The notes under the pieces were generated by a model. That model ran no database searches, was not told the DNA's origin, and worked only from the letters and a program-made list of their open reading frames with translations. Shown in pieces: positions 17,151 through 25,234 of a DNA stretch of 64,000 nt. Source of the stretch: Vagococcus carniphilus (GTDB lineage Bacteria; Bacillota; Bacilli; Lactobacillales; Vagococcaceae); NCBI RefSeq assembly GCF_014397115.1, contig NZ_CP060720.1, positions 698,001-762,000 of the forward strand. The letters are read 5' to 3'. Numbering within the stretch: position 1 is the first letter of the stretch; each line of letters begins with the position of its first letter. The translations under genes and the position numbers were made by a program.

Positions 17151-18539
17151 ATGAATGGTTTAGTTAATTGGATGGAGAAGTATGTATTACCTACAGCAGC
17201 AAAAATAGGATCAGAAAAACATTTGGTAGCGTTAAGAGATGCCTTTATTAGTATGATGCCAGCGACAATGGCAGGAGCTGTTGCGACACTACTAAATGCT
17301 TTTATGCGTGATTTTCCTAATACTTATATTGGAGAAGGCAATAAGATAACCGCATTTTTTGAACCAGTTATTGGTATTAATGGATTAGTATGGACAGGAA
17401 CACTAGCGATTATGGCAGTCATTTTTGCCGCATCTTTTGGTTACAACTTAGCCAAAGCTTATGAGGTAGATCCACTGTCAGGTGCGATTGTCTCATTAGT
17501 TGCTTTTATTATGGGAATTCCACAAACAGCAACAACAGCTTTAGAATTACCAGAAAAAATCTCAAAAGAAGCCGTAAATATTATTACATCGGCAGGGGCA
17601 GAAGTTGCTGTTAAAGATGGTGTACAGACAATTAATACAGCTGGTTGGGGATTCTTCCCGTTCAGTAAGTATATGGGAGCAACTAGTTTATTCACAGCAA
17701 TTATTTTTGGTTTTGTATCTGTTTTAATTTTTGCTTTTCTAATGAAGAAAAATATTATTATTAAAATGCCTGATAGTGTTCCACCGGCTGTATCAAAAGC
17801 ATTTGCAGCGATTATTCCAGGGGCAGTAGCTTTATATGTTTCAGGTATTATTTATTTTGTCTTTGAAAAATTTGTAGGCATGCCACTCATTGACTGGATT
17901 ACAGAAACAATTCAAAAACCATTACTTGGGTTATCTCAAGGTTATGGGGCAGTCTTTATTATTGTGTTACTTGTTCACGTGTTATGGTTCTTTGGTTTAC
18001 ATGGAACAAACATTATGGGGCCAGTTTTACAATCGGTTTACGGAGTAGCAATGGTTGAAAATAGTAATGCTTTCCAACAAGGTCAAGCCATTCCATATAA
18101 ATGGGTAGCTGGATCTTTTGAAGCCTTTGTTTGGCCAGGAGGAGCAGGAGTTACATTAATTCTATTAGTGACTATATTAATCTTCTCAAAACGAGCAGAT
18201 TATAAAACAGTTGGTAAACTTGGAATTGGACCAGGATTATTCAATATTAACGAACCAGTTATGTTTGGTTTACCAGTTGTATTAAATCCGATGTTTGGTA
18301 TTCCATTTGTTTTAGCACCAATCGCAACAGCAACGATTGCTTATTTTGCAACGGTAGCTGGACTTGTTAAACCAGTGGTAGTAAATGTTATTTGGGTAAT
18401 GCCAACAATGTTAAGTGGCTTTTTAGCAACAGGTGGAGACTGGCGTGCTATTGTATTAACATTGGTTAACTTAGTTGTAGCCTTTATTATTTGGGCACCA
18501 TTTGTAATTGCAGCCAATAAAACAGAAATTATTGACTAA
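17151..18539 (+). CDS. celB: PTS cellobiose/lactose-type EIIC permease
   Basis: A 462-residue integral membrane EIIC of the lactose/cellobiose family, with about ten helices. The start LVNWMEKYVLPTAAKIGSEKHLVALRDAF, the substrate-site segment WFFGLHGTN (about 280) and the GPGLFNINEPVMFGLPV loop (about 358) are family hallmarks. It would import a beta-glucoside or similar disaccharide with concomitant phosphorylation. It is first of four genes under the sigma-54 promoter; EIIA and EIIB are encoded in a second unit. The exact sugar is not predictable. Confidence 0.92.
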   Translation: MNGLVNWMEKYVLPTAAKIGSEKHLVALRDAFISMMPATMAGAVATLLNAFMRDFPNTYIGEGNKITAFFEPVIGINGLVWTGTLAIMAVIFAASFGYNLAKAYEVDPLSGAIVSLVAFIMGIPQTATTALELPEKISKEAVNIITSAGAEVAVKDGVQTINTAGWGFFPFSKYMGATSLFTAIIFGFVSVLIFAFLMKKNIIIKMPDSVPPAVSKAFAAIIPGAVALYVSGIIYFVFEKFVGMPLIDWITETIQKPLLGLSQGYGAVFIIVLLVHVLWFFGLHGTNIMGPVLQSVYGVAMVENSNAFQQGQAIPYKWVAGSFEAFVWPGGAGVTLILLVTILIFSKRADYKTVGKLGIGPGLFNINEPVMFGLPVVLNPMFGIPFVLAPIATATIAYFATVAGLVKPVVVNVIWVMPTMLSGFLATGGDWRAIVLTLVNLVVAFIIWAPFVIAANKTEIID

Positions 18540-18551
18540 AGGAGAATTTAT

Positions 18552-18773
18552 ATGATTGAAATCAGCTCAGCCATGCAACAAGAAGCGATAAAAAGCTTAC
18601 TAGATGGAAAAGAGGTTAAAGGGGTGACATTTACCTTTGACAAGAAACAAGGAATCAAATTATTATTTAAGATAGATACATCAAATTCAGAAGAAGCAGC
18701 TAAAATTGCTAAAGATGCTATTAAACAAGAAGCCTGGGGAAAAGTATTGTACTTCCAAGCAATCGGTAAATAA
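18552..18773 (+). CDS. small PTS-operon protein, unknown
   Basis: A 73-residue soluble protein 12 bases after the EIIC gene, with a good GGAG site. The sequence alternates helical and strand segments (VTFTFDKKQGIKLLFKIDT, then EEAAKIAKDAIKQEAWG), suggesting a small alpha/beta fold. It has no Cys or phosphorylatable motif of an EIIA or EIIB. I do not recognise it; position in the operon suggests a role in sugar uptake or its control. Confidence 0.65.
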   Translation: MIEISSAMQQEAIKSLLDGKEVKGVTFTFDKKQGIKLLFKIDTSNSEEAAKIAKDAIKQEAWGKVLYFQAIGK

Positions 18774-18787
18774 AGAAGAAGGGACGC

Positions 18788-18976
18788 ATGATGATGGAAA
18801 AAAACGGATTAGCACTAATAAGTATCGGTCTTGTTATTTTTGTGGTTAGTGCCAATGCAAGATTAGGAACCTATGACTTTTTGAGTATGATAACAGCAGG
18901 TAGCTTTATGATGATTGGCTTGTTTGTTTTTAGAAAAGGAAAGAAGAAAAGAGGCGTCGTGAATGAAGATAAGTAA
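18788..18976 (+). CDS. small membrane protein in PTS operon, unknown
   Basis: Up to 62 residues. Three ATG codons in a row (18788, 18791, 18794) follow AGAAGGG, and the second has the best spacing. Two hydrophobic segments (about 7-24 and 32-48) precede a basic tail FRKGKKKRG. The gene overlaps the next start by 14 bases, so it is part of the operon. Family not recognised. Confidence 0.6.
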   Translation: MMMEKNGLALISIGLVIFVVSANARLGTYDFLSMITAGSFMMIGLFVFRKGKKKRGVVNEDK

Positions 18977-19376
18977 AGAGTTAAATATTCCAGCGGCTTA
19001 TTTCTATCATAAGTTAGTGGAGTCCGTTTTACATGATGTTAGCAAAAGTACTGGTGAGGTCATTAATGAAAGTAATTTAGAAAATTGTGAGTATGTTAAG
19101 GAGTTTCCAGGAAAGCAATATGCTAAAATTAAGATTAATCAATTAGTCCCAAATCAAAGTTATAGTTACTCCACATCAACCACAAAGAATGATTTTACAG
19201 CTTCATATAAGATTGAATCTTTATCTGATACTATGTGTGTTGTGGCTTATGAAGAAGAGATGATTTCTCACGGAACACTTCAAAAACTAAATGACAGTTT
19301 GTTTCGATTTATATTAGGTAAATTTAAAAAGAAACGATTTATGAAAATGTTAGAACAAGTTGAGAGTTCTTATTAA
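18963..19376 (+). CDS. DUF3284-domain protein
   Basis: A 137-residue protein of the DUF3284 type, often found beside cellobiose PTS genes in Lactobacillales and Listeria. IPAAYFYHKLVESVLHDV at the start and the C-terminal RFILGKFKKKRFMKML are typical; the fold resembles a START/SRPBCC-like domain. Its start lies inside the preceding gene, so it is translationally coupled. Its function in the family is unknown. Confidence 0.75.
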   Translation: MKISKELNIPAAYFYHKLVESVLHDVSKSTGEVINESNLENCEYVKEFPGKQYAKIKINQLVPNQSYSYSTSTTKNDFTASYKIESLSDTMCVVAYEEEMISHGTLQKLNDSLFRFILGKFKKKRFMKMLEQVESSY

Positions 19377-19392
19377 TTTGAAGTAAAAAACA

Positions 19393-19411
19393 ACACACTG
19401 TGTTAGTGTGT
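19393..19411 (+). promoter_or_regulatory. candidate activator site (UAS) of the EIIB-EIIA unit
   Basis: Inverted arms ACACACT (19393-19399) and AGTGTGT (19405-19411) have a 5-base spacer. The right arm is part of AGTGTGTAA, which is shared with the site at 16980-17009. The -24 GG lies 74 bases downstream of its start. Confidence 0.5.
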
Positions 19412-19476
19412 AATAGTAGTGGGATTCAAAAAGAGCGGATAAAGTGAATAATAGTAGACTTTACCGTAAAAAATAA

Positions 19477-19494
19477 TTGGCACGTAACTTGCTT
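19477..19494 (+). promoter_or_regulatory. sigma-54 (-24/-12) promoter of the EIIB-EIIA unit
   Basis: TTGGCACGTAACTTGCTT is a near-perfect RpoN consensus with GG and GC 10 bases apart. The EIIB ATG follows 36 bases later. Confidence 0.94.
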
Positions 19495-19529
19495 ATATAT
19501 AAGTGTAAATTAAATTAGGAGTGATAGAT

Positions 19530-19850
19530 ATGTCAAAAAAAACAATTATGTTAGTGTGTTCAGCAGGAATGAGTACAAGTTTGTTAGTAACTAAAATGGA
19601 AAAAGCAGCAGAAGATAGAGGATTAGAAGCAGAAATTTTTGCCGTATCAGCATCTGAAGCAGATATTAATATTGAGAAAAAAGGTGTTGATGTTCTATTA
19701 TTAGGACCTCAAGTACGTTTTATGAAATCTCAATTTGAACAAAAATTAGCAGATAAAAATATTCCTCTAGAAGTAATTAATATGGCTGATTATGGCATGA
19801 TGAATGGTGAGAATGTTTTAAATCAAGCACTACAATTAATGGGAGAGTAA
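19530..19850 (+). CDS. celA: PTS cellobiose-type EIIB
   Basis: A 106-residue EIIB of the lactose/cellobiose family. The phosphocysteine is Cys10 in IMLVCSAGMSTSLLV, and the rest (LLLGPQVRFM, INMADYGMMNGENVL) matches the family. It accepts phosphate from EIIA and passes it to the sugar bound in EIIC. The ATG at 19530, with AGGAG 8 bases upstream, is preferred over GTG 19521. It is first gene of a unit with its own sigma-54 promoter, 4 bases before the EIIA gene. Confidence 0.95.
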   Translation: MSKKTIMLVCSAGMSTSLLVTKMEKAAEDRGLEAEIFAVSASEADINIEKKGVDVLLLGPQVRFMKSQFEQKLADKNIPLEVINMADYGMMNGENVLNQALQLMGE

Positions 19851-19854
19851 AGTT

Positions 19855-20175
19855 ATGGATGAACAAAATTTACAAGCAATCATGGGATTAATCATGAATG
19901 CTGGAAATGCTAAGAGTGATGCTATGGAAGCTATCCAAGCAGCCAAAGAAGGTAACTTTGAATTAGCAGATGAAAAATTAAAAGCAGCAGATGAATCATT
20001 AACATTAGCACATCAATCTCAAACAGGCCTTCTAACAAAAGAAGCTCAAGGCGAGAACATGACAGTGACTCTTTTAACAGTCCATAGTCAAGATCATTTG
20101 ATGACTGCTATTTCTTTTAAAGACGTAGCAGTAGAAATTATTGAGCTTCATCGTCGTTTAAAACAAGAACAATAG
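19855..20175 (+). CDS. celC: PTS lactose/cellobiose-type EIIA
   Basis: A 106-residue all-helical EIIA. The phospho-accepting His77 lies in TVHSQDHLMTA, and the N-terminal IMNAGNAKSDAMEAIQAAKEG helix is typical. It takes phosphate from HPr and gives it to EIIB, and could also signal to the PRD domains of the activator. No phospho-beta-glucosidase follows; a terminator closes the unit. Confidence 0.95.
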   Translation: MDEQNLQAIMGLIMNAGNAKSDAMEAIQAAKEGNFELADEKLKAADESLTLAHQSQTGLLTKEAQGENMTVTLLTVHSQDHLMTAISFKDVAVEIIELHRRLKQEQ

Positions 20176-20188
20176 ATAAATCATACTG

Positions 20189-20235
20189 AAAATAGAAGGT
20201 ATAATCATTTCGAGATGATCTTACCTTCTATTTTT
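20189..20235 (+). terminator. terminator of the EIIB-EIIA unit
   Basis: AAAATAGAAGGT pairs with ACCTTCTATTTT, with an inner ATCATTT/GATGAT stem and a T-run. Confidence 0.85.
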
Positions 20236-20288
20236 ATTTTTCATGTTCTAAATCAAAACGACAAGTGGTGTTTAAATGTTAAAAATTA

Positions 20289-21476
20289 TTATAATTTTTT
20301 TTCAAAACCTTCCATTGGTGCTAGTTTTGATTGGTAATTGGATCCATTTTTTTTATCAGTTGTAAAATTCATTACATCATAAAACGATTCTTTTAAGTAA
20401 GTTTGCATGACACGAGGAATTTTTAGTTCGTCTAAATCAAAAGGACTAATTGAAGTTCGTAAACTTGCTAAATCTCCAGATTGTACTTTTTGAACCCATT
20501 TAGGTTCTCTTATTAACTCTCGCCCAATAGCGATTAAATTTCCACCGTATGAAAGAACATGTTCTGCGTCTTCTGGAGATTCTACAGAACCAACTCCTAT
20601 TAAAGGTATTTGGTTATCTAAAGTTTTTGCAAACTGAGTAATAATTGGAGTTTTATCATTTGGATTGTTTAAAGAGGTTCTTTTATAGCTTCCAATTGAA
20701 AGATGTAAGTAGCTTACTTTATTCTTTATTTTATCAGCAAAATATAAAGAATCTTCTAAAGTAATTCCTGGTTTTTCTATTTCTTCAGGAGACATTCTGT
20801 ATCCAATAATAAAAGAAGGATTGGAAAATTCTTCAACGATTTCATGGACTTCTTTAAGAACCTCCATAGCAAAAGTTAACCTCTTTTCTCTAGAACCACC
20901 CCATTTATCAGTTCGTTGATTAGAATTTTCTGAATAAAATTGTTGTAGTAAATAAGTATTTGCACCATGTAGTTCAACTCCATCAAACCCAGCTAAAATA
21001 GCTCGTTTTGTTGCTTGTCCAAATGCTTTTATAATGTCATGTATCTCTTCATCAGTTAATTCTTTTGGCGTTTCAGAGTCTACAGGATATACTGCTGCAA
21101 TAGAACTAGGAGCAACTGGTTTATTTCCACGTAGGATTTTAGAGTTTGATTTTCTACCTGCATGAAAAATTTGTAAAATTGCTTTAGTATCGTCTTTTTT
21201 GATAACATCAGCTAATTGTTTTAAACCTGGAATCATATCGTCATTTGATACTGATAGTTCTCCTTCAAAGCCTTTACCATCATCAGTCACATTTGCAACG
21301 GCAGTAATTACCATACCTGGTCCACTAGAACGAATACTGTAGTAGTCTAATTCATCATCAGAAATCATTCCGTTGTAAAAACTAGACATTGTGGTCATAG
21401 GAGACATGACAATTTTGTTTTTCAAAGTTATTCCGTTATTAAGGGTTAGTGGTTCTAAAAATGGGTAGTGTTTCAT
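20289..21476 (-). CDS. old yellow enzyme family NADH:flavin oxidoreductase
   Basis: A 395-residue FMN-dependent TIM-barrel enoate reductase. IVMSPMTTMSS forms the FMN site start, ILQIFHAGRKS and the catalytic-pair region GVELHGANTYLLQQF (His and Asn) are present, followed by WGGSREKRL and the phosphate-binding IAIGRELIREP. It reduces activated alkenes, quinones or similar electrophiles with NAD(P)H. It is divergent from an HxlR regulator, a common arrangement for electrophile- or redox-responsive control. The ATG at 21476 is preceded by AGGAG on the minus strand. Confidence 0.9.
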   Translation of the reverse strand: MKHYPFLEPLTLNNGITLKNKIVMSPMTTMSSFYNGMISDDELDYYSIRSSGPGMVITAVANVTDDGKGFEGELSVSNDDMIPGLKQLADVIKKDDTKAILQIFHAGRKSNSKILRGNKPVAPSSIAAVYPVDSETPKELTDEEIHDIIKAFGQATKRAILAGFDGVELHGANTYLLQQFYSENSNQRTDKWGGSREKRLTFAMEVLKEVHEIVEEFSNPSFIIGYRMSPEEIEKPGITLEDSLYFADKIKNKVSYLHLSIGSYKRTSLNNPNDKTPIITQFAKTLDNQIPLIGVGSVESPEDAEHVLSYGGNLIAIGRELIREPKWVQKVQSGDLASLRTSISPFDLDELKIPRVMQTYLKESFYDVMNFTTDKKNGSNYQSKLAPMEGFEKKL

Positions 21477-21561
21477 TTAAATCACTCCTAAAATTATTAT
21501 AAAGATGTGAAACTTCTTTATATATGTTAGTATAATTTTAAAAAAATAAAATGGAAGTACG

Positions 21562-21573
21562 CACAATATTGTG
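21562..21573. promoter_or_regulatory. palindrome in the OYE-HxlR divergent promoter region
   Basis: CACAATATTGTG is a perfect 12-bp palindrome located 45 bases before the HxlR ATG. HxlR proteins bind such dyads near divergent targets. It is a candidate operator, not proven. Confidence 0.4.
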
Positions 21574-21617
21574 GGATAGGCACTTTTTAGTATCTAATGT
21601 GAAAAGGAGAGAATAGA

Positions 21618-21995
21618 ATGGCACAACAAGTTTATCAATTAGGAATAGAAGCAACTCTCAAAATAATTGGTGGAAAATGGAAACCAATAATTCTTTGTCA
21701 TTTAGGATATGGAGAAGTAAGATCAGGCGAACTTAAGAAAAAGATTCCAGGAGTGAGTCAAAAAGTACTAACAGAACAGCTTAAGGAATTAGAGGCAGAT
21801 GGCATTATTTCTCGTCAAGTATATAATGAGGTACCGCCTAAAGTTATATACTCTTTAACAGAGGAAGGGAAAACTTTAAGAGAAGTACTCATAACGATGT
21901 CTATTTGGGGAGAAAATAGAATAAATAAAGCGCAAGAAAATGGTGAAGAAGTTCTTTTAATCAATAAAAACCATAATGGATTTATGGAGATGTGA
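21618..21995 (+). CDS. HxlR-family transcriptional regulator
   Basis: A 125-residue winged-helix dimer-type regulator. IIGGKWKPIILCHLGYGEVRSGEL and PGVSQKVLTEQLKELEADGII are signatures of the HxlR/YodB group. One cysteine (Cys36, in ILCHLG) lies in the first helix; YodB-like members sense quinones or diamide through an N-terminal Cys, but the position here differs from the classic Cys6. It is probably the regulator of the divergent old yellow enzyme. Confidence 0.88.
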   Translation: MAQQVYQLGIEATLKIIGGKWKPIILCHLGYGEVRSGELKKKIPGVSQKVLTEQLKELEADGIISRQVYNEVPPKVIYSLTEEGKTLREVLITMSIWGENRINKAQENGEEVLLINKNHNGFMEM

Positions 21996-22192
21996 GGTCT
22001 TGTTACAAAAAAATCAAATAAAAAAGTTCAATTCCAAATGTAATATCTGAACTTTTAGGTGTATATTATAATCATGAGAGAATTTTAGTCAGTTTCTCTT
22101 ATTTCTTGATTAGCTTTACTAGCCAGAGGATAAAAAGGTGCACAGAGAAAAACGAGTTTTAACGACCTTGTTTTCGTGTTTCACTCAATGTA

Positions 22193-22221
22193 TTGACACT
22201 TTCTAAGATTAACTTTAGAAT
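22193..22221 (+). promoter_or_regulatory. strong promoter of tRNA-Arg
   Basis: TTGACA (22193-22198), a 17-base spacer and TAGAAT (22216-22221) put the start about 13 bases before the tRNA. The remainder of the gap 22000-22190 shows only a weak hairpin (22022-22056) after the HxlR gene. Confidence 0.8.
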
Positions 22222-22240
22222 AAGAACAGTTATTTCATTT

Positions 22241-22314
22241 GTCCTCGTAGCTCAGCTGGATAGAGCACTGCCCTCCTAAGGCAGGTGTCGTACGTTCGAA
22301 TCGTATCGGGGACG
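22241..22314 (+). tRNA. tRNA-Arg (anticodon CCT)
   Basis: A cloverleaf is clear. The acceptor stem GTCCTCG pairs with CGGGGAC, with discriminator G at 22314. The D arm is GCTCAGCTGGATAGAGC, the anticodon stem CTGCC/GGCAG encloses loop CTCCTAA, and the T arm contains TTCGAAT. The anticodon CCT reads AGG. CCA is not encoded. No integrase or duplicated 3' end is near it. Confidence 0.96.
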
Positions 22315-22332
22315 TAAATTAAAATAAGTTAT

Positions 22333-22375
22333 AAATAAGAACTGCGTGCTGATTTATCACGCAGTTCTTATTTTG
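22333..22375. terminator. bidirectional terminator of tRNA-Arg and the Mga-type gene
   Basis: AATAAGAACTGCGTG pairs with CACGCAGTTCTTATT around an 8-base loop, with a T-run after it. It overlaps the last codons of the convergent regulator gene. Confidence 0.85.
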
Positions 22376-23876
22376 ATTCTCTAAACATGTTGTTACAACA
22401 TAAGTTACCTACATATTGAACTAATTGTTTATATTGATTCGGATCATACGTATTATCAAAATAAAAATGATTCGTATCAAATTTTTTACCTTCGTAAGTA
22501 TCTGAAACGATTAAATCAGCTTGAGTTGGATCTTTGATAATTTCAAGGGAATCAGGATTGAATGCATTAATTAAACATTGATTAATCAGGTTAACTGTAT
22601 GGATGTTTTTAGAGAATTGAACAAAAACTCTGATTTTTTTAAGTGGTTTATTGACATCATAGATATAATGAAAAATATGAGAAAGTTGTAATAAGGATTC
22701 TTCTGTACAACCAGAAAAATGTTCTCTAACTGGAGCTGAGAGTAAAAATAAGTCAATGTCATTCTTATTTTTAGTGTTTGACCCAGGTTTATTTATGTCA
22801 CTGTCAGAACAAATAAACTCATTTTCGAAAAAAACTGATAGATTAATACTTGTATGTTTAAAGTAAATTAAATTAATTAAAAGTAAGTAATATGAATCTA
22901 ATTGTGTTTGTTCACTAGTATAAATTATATCAAACTGTTTAGAGAACTCTTGAAGTAAGAATTCAGTATCTTTTGCAATAGCTAAATTTGAATGCTTGTA
23001 TTTATTAACAATGTTTGATTTTTTTTCATTTGATTCAATTTCAAAAATAGTTGATCTTAATAAGAAACAAAAAACAAAAGATTCTAATTTTCTTTGTTCC
23101 TCTGAAATAAGTGGAGTGCTTTCAAATAAGTGAAAATCTGGTACATTAAAAAAAGTAATATCATCTAAAAAAGGTTGATCATACTCTAGTGGTCGATGAT
23201 TCCTTTTAAGTCTGTGTAGAGAAACACCTTGTAGCATTCGTAATCTCATTTCTTCAGATGAAGTAAGATTTTTTTTATTAAGTAAGACGTTATTAACATT
23301 AGTAATATCTATAAAGGATTTTGAAATTAAAGGGTTAAACGGGTTATCTTTATTAGTTTTGTTTTCAAATAAAACTAAACGATAGATAAAATATCTGACA
23401 TTAAACTCATTACCTTTAAATCGGCCGTTTTGTAGTAAACTCAATTCAATATTATATGGTTTAGCAAATTCATTTAGTTGAGCTATTTTAGCGTAGACAG
23501 TTGATAGGGAAAAATTAAGAGAATTAGAAATTTGAGTAATGGACCAGTCTGTTTCTAGAATCTTTTTTAGAATAAGAAACAAAGTGCTGTTTTCAATATA
23601 GTATTCTTGTACTTTATTAATTAGATAAGCATGGTCTTGGGAGCTTTTTGTTGTGATAACGTAGTTACCGTCTTCAGAGTAGAGGAGCTTAATATCTTCG
23701 AATAAAACGTTTAAGTCATCTCGTAATTCAGCAGTATAACGAAGAATTGAATTTTTTGAAACATTAAACTTTCTTGTTAAGTCTTTTAAAAAAATTCTTC
23801 GATTAGATGTTAGAATTTCATTTAGAATTTCAATCTTCATAATTTCTTTATTACTGACAAAAAATTTAAGGTTCAT
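22368..23876 (-). CDS. Mga-type helix-turn-helix transcriptional regulator
   Basis: 502 residues. Two N-terminal HTH domains are recognisable: ILTSNRRIFLKDLTRKFNV and, about residues 100-130, DWSITQISNSLNFSLSTVYAKI. The middle is PRD-like and the C-terminus resembles an EIIB-like fold (RVFVQFSKNIHTVNLI, DLIVSDTY). This is the layout of Mga/AtxA-type virulence regulators. It is monocistronic and faces tRNA-Arg. The target is unknown; the LCP operon lies divergent but has a separate candidate regulator. Confidence 0.75.
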   Translation of the reverse strand: MNLKFFVSNKEIMKIEILNEILTSNRRIFLKDLTRKFNVSKNSILRYTAELRDDLNVLFEDIKLLYSEDGNYVITTKSSQDHAYLINKVQEYYIENSTLFLILKKILETDWSITQISNSLNFSLSTVYAKIAQLNEFAKPYNIELSLLQNGRFKGNEFNVRYFIYRLVLFENKTNKDNPFNPLISKSFIDITNVNNVLLNKKNLTSSEEMRLRMLQGVSLHRLKRNHRPLEYDQPFLDDITFFNVPDFHLFESTPLISEEQRKLESFVFCFLLRSTIFEIESNEKKSNIVNKYKHSNLAIAKDTEFLLQEFSKQFDIIYTSEQTQLDSYYLLLINLIYFKHTSINLSVFFENEFICSDSDINKPGSNTKNKNDIDLFLLSAPVREHFSGCTEESLLQLSHIFHYIYDVNKPLKKIRVFVQFSKNIHTVNLINQCLINAFNPDSLEIIKDPTQADLIVSDTYEGKKFDTNHFYFDNTYDPNQYKQLVQYVGNLCCNNMFRESK

Positions 23877-24007
23877 TGGCTCAATTCTCCTTTTCTTTAA
23901 TCTATTATATCTCCATACTAACGCGATAGATTTAGGATTACAAGGTTTGTTTTTTTATTTGAAACAAATTGTCCCGATTTATAGGAATATATTTAAGGAG
24001 TAGGCTG

Positions 24008-24128
24008 TATAATAATTCCAGAGATGATTTATATTTCCTTTGGGAAGGGGACTGTGCTAGTCACAGTGGACAATATAAATAGAAATCAAGTCATCAAGAA
24101 GATTAAGTTTTCTTTTTTCAATCTTTTA
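24008..24128 (+). ncRNA. candidate structured RNA in the Mga-LCP intergenic region
   Basis: TATAAT at 24008-24013 could start a transcript near 24020; the -35 is weak. A perfect 9-bp stem ATTTATATT/AATATAAAT (24027-24035 with 24072-24080) encloses hairpins TTCC/GGAA and ACTGTG/CACAGT (24051-24067), forming a three-way-junction shape. AAGATT/AATCTT near 24098-24126 might be a weak terminator. No ORF explains this segment. I do not recognise an Rfam family; it is a proposal from base pairing only. Confidence 0.35.
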
Positions 24129-24180
24129 GTTCATATCTATAATAAGTGTTTTTTTATTTAGATAAATAGAAAGATGAATG

Positions 24181-24269
24181 AACGAAAAACTAGCTAATTG
24201 ATACTTATTTCGTTAAAATTTTTTACCTGAGAAGAAGCACTTTTTTTAAAGAGCCTCTTCTATTTTTTT
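24181..24269 (+). terminator. two terminator-like hairpins before the LCP operon
   Basis: AACGAAA/TTTCGTT (24181-24187 with 24208-24214) is followed by AAAATTTTTT. AGAAGA/TCTTCT (24230-24235 with 24256-24261) is followed by ATTTTTTT. They would stop transcripts from the upstream half of the 467-base gap before the LCP promoter. Confidence 0.55.
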
Positions 24270-24282
24270 GTCTAAAATTTTG

Positions 24283-24304
24283 GATGCATTTTAGATACAT
24301 TTCA
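24283..24304 (+). promoter_or_regulatory. tandem 11-bp repeat: candidate response-regulator box of the LCP operon
   Basis: GATGCATTTTA and GATACATTTCA abut directly, a one-helical-turn direct repeat typical of OmpR/PhoB-type regulators. A near copy lies before pgdA (28422-28443). It would overlap the -35 of a promoter with -10 TAAAGT at 24309-24314. The OmpR-type regulator in this operon is the obvious candidate. Confidence 0.55.
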
Positions 24305-24343
24305 TTGGTAAAGTAAATCAAATAAAAATTAGGAGGTATACAG

Positions 24344-25231
24344 GTGTTAAAAAAGATACTTCTTTTTTTAGGTGTTACTCTATCGGTAAGTATGTTATCG
24401 GTAGCAGGGTATGGTTACTACCAAGTACAAAAAACAATTAAGAGTGTTAAACCAGTTATAAATATGGATAATAAGGCAAAAGAAACTCAAATCCCATTTG
24501 ATAAAAAAATGAATATATTAGTTTTAGGTATTGATACAGGAGATTTAGGGCGAGATGACCGAGGAAGATCGGATACGATATTATTAACTCACTTAAACTT
24601 TGATAACAATGAACACACACTTTTAAGTATTGAAAGAGATTCGTTAGTGGAGATACCAGGCTATTCAAATCAAAATAAACTAAATGCAGCTTATGCTTAT
24701 GGCGGGGTTGAGACATCTCAAAAAACAATTGAGCAATTGTTTAATACTGAAATTCCATATTACGTTACCGTTAATATGAAAGGTTTCCAATCAATCTTAG
24801 AGATTGCTGGCCCAATCACCGTTTATAATTCATTTGAATTTAGTTATGATGATTGTCACTTTAAACAAGGTGATATTTTATTAGAACCTGATCAAGCTCT
24901 TGCTTGGGTAAGAATGCGTTATGAAGACCCACGAGGTAATTATGGCAGACAAATGAGGCAACAAGAGTTAGTGAAGCAACTAGTTAATCATTTAACAAAA
25001 GTAGAAAATCTATATAAGATGCCTCAATTATTAGCTGTTTTAGGAGAGAATTTAAAAACAAATATTCCTATTGAAGAATTAATTAAATCAATCGATTTGA
25101 CTAAGCTTAATTTAGATTTAAAAACAGAGCAAGTACAGGGTGAAAATACGTTTATTGATGGTGTTTCGTATGAAGTGATTTCGGAAAATGAAAGAGAACG
25201 AGTCAGACAACTATTGTCATTTAAGGAGTAA
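24344..25231 (+). CDS. LytR-CpsA-Psr (LCP) family protein
   Basis: 295 residues. An N-terminal signal anchor (about 4-25) is followed by an extracellular LCP domain. NILVLGIDTGDLGRDDRGRSDTILL carries the Asp/Arg residues that hold the lipid pyrophosphate, followed by SIERDSLVEIPGY, NKLNAAYAYGG and the RMRYEDPRGNYGRQMRQQ block. LCP enzymes attach teichoic acids or capsules to peptidoglycan. It starts at GTG 24344 after AGGAGG. First gene of an operon with a two-component system, which suggests envelope-stress control. Confidence 0.9.
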   Translation: MLKKILLFLGVTLSVSMLSVAGYGYYQVQKTIKSVKPVINMDNKAKETQIPFDKKMNILVLGIDTGDLGRDDRGRSDTILLTHLNFDNNEHTLLSIERDSLVEIPGYSNQNKLNAAYAYGGVETSQKTIEQLFNTEIPYYVTVNMKGFQSILEIAGPITVYNSFEFSYDDCHFKQGDILLEPDQALAWVRMRYEDPRGNYGRQMRQQELVKQLVNHLTKVENLYKMPQLLAVLGENLKTNIPIEELIKSIDLTKLNLDLKTEQVQGENTFIDGVSYEVISENERERVRQLLSFKE

Positions 25232-25234
25232 AGA

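Noticed and set aside
22241-24343. Possible genomic island integrated at tRNA-Arg(CCT)
   Set aside because: tRNA-Arg is a common integration site, but there is no integrase, no repeat of the tRNA 3' end within the window, and the neighbours look chromosomal.
23877-24343. Tiny ORF MNERKTS at 24175-24198 as a leader peptide for the LCP operon
   Set aside because: Terminator-like hairpins and a separate promoter box lie between it and the operon, and no antiterminator pairing is seen. There is too little evidence.
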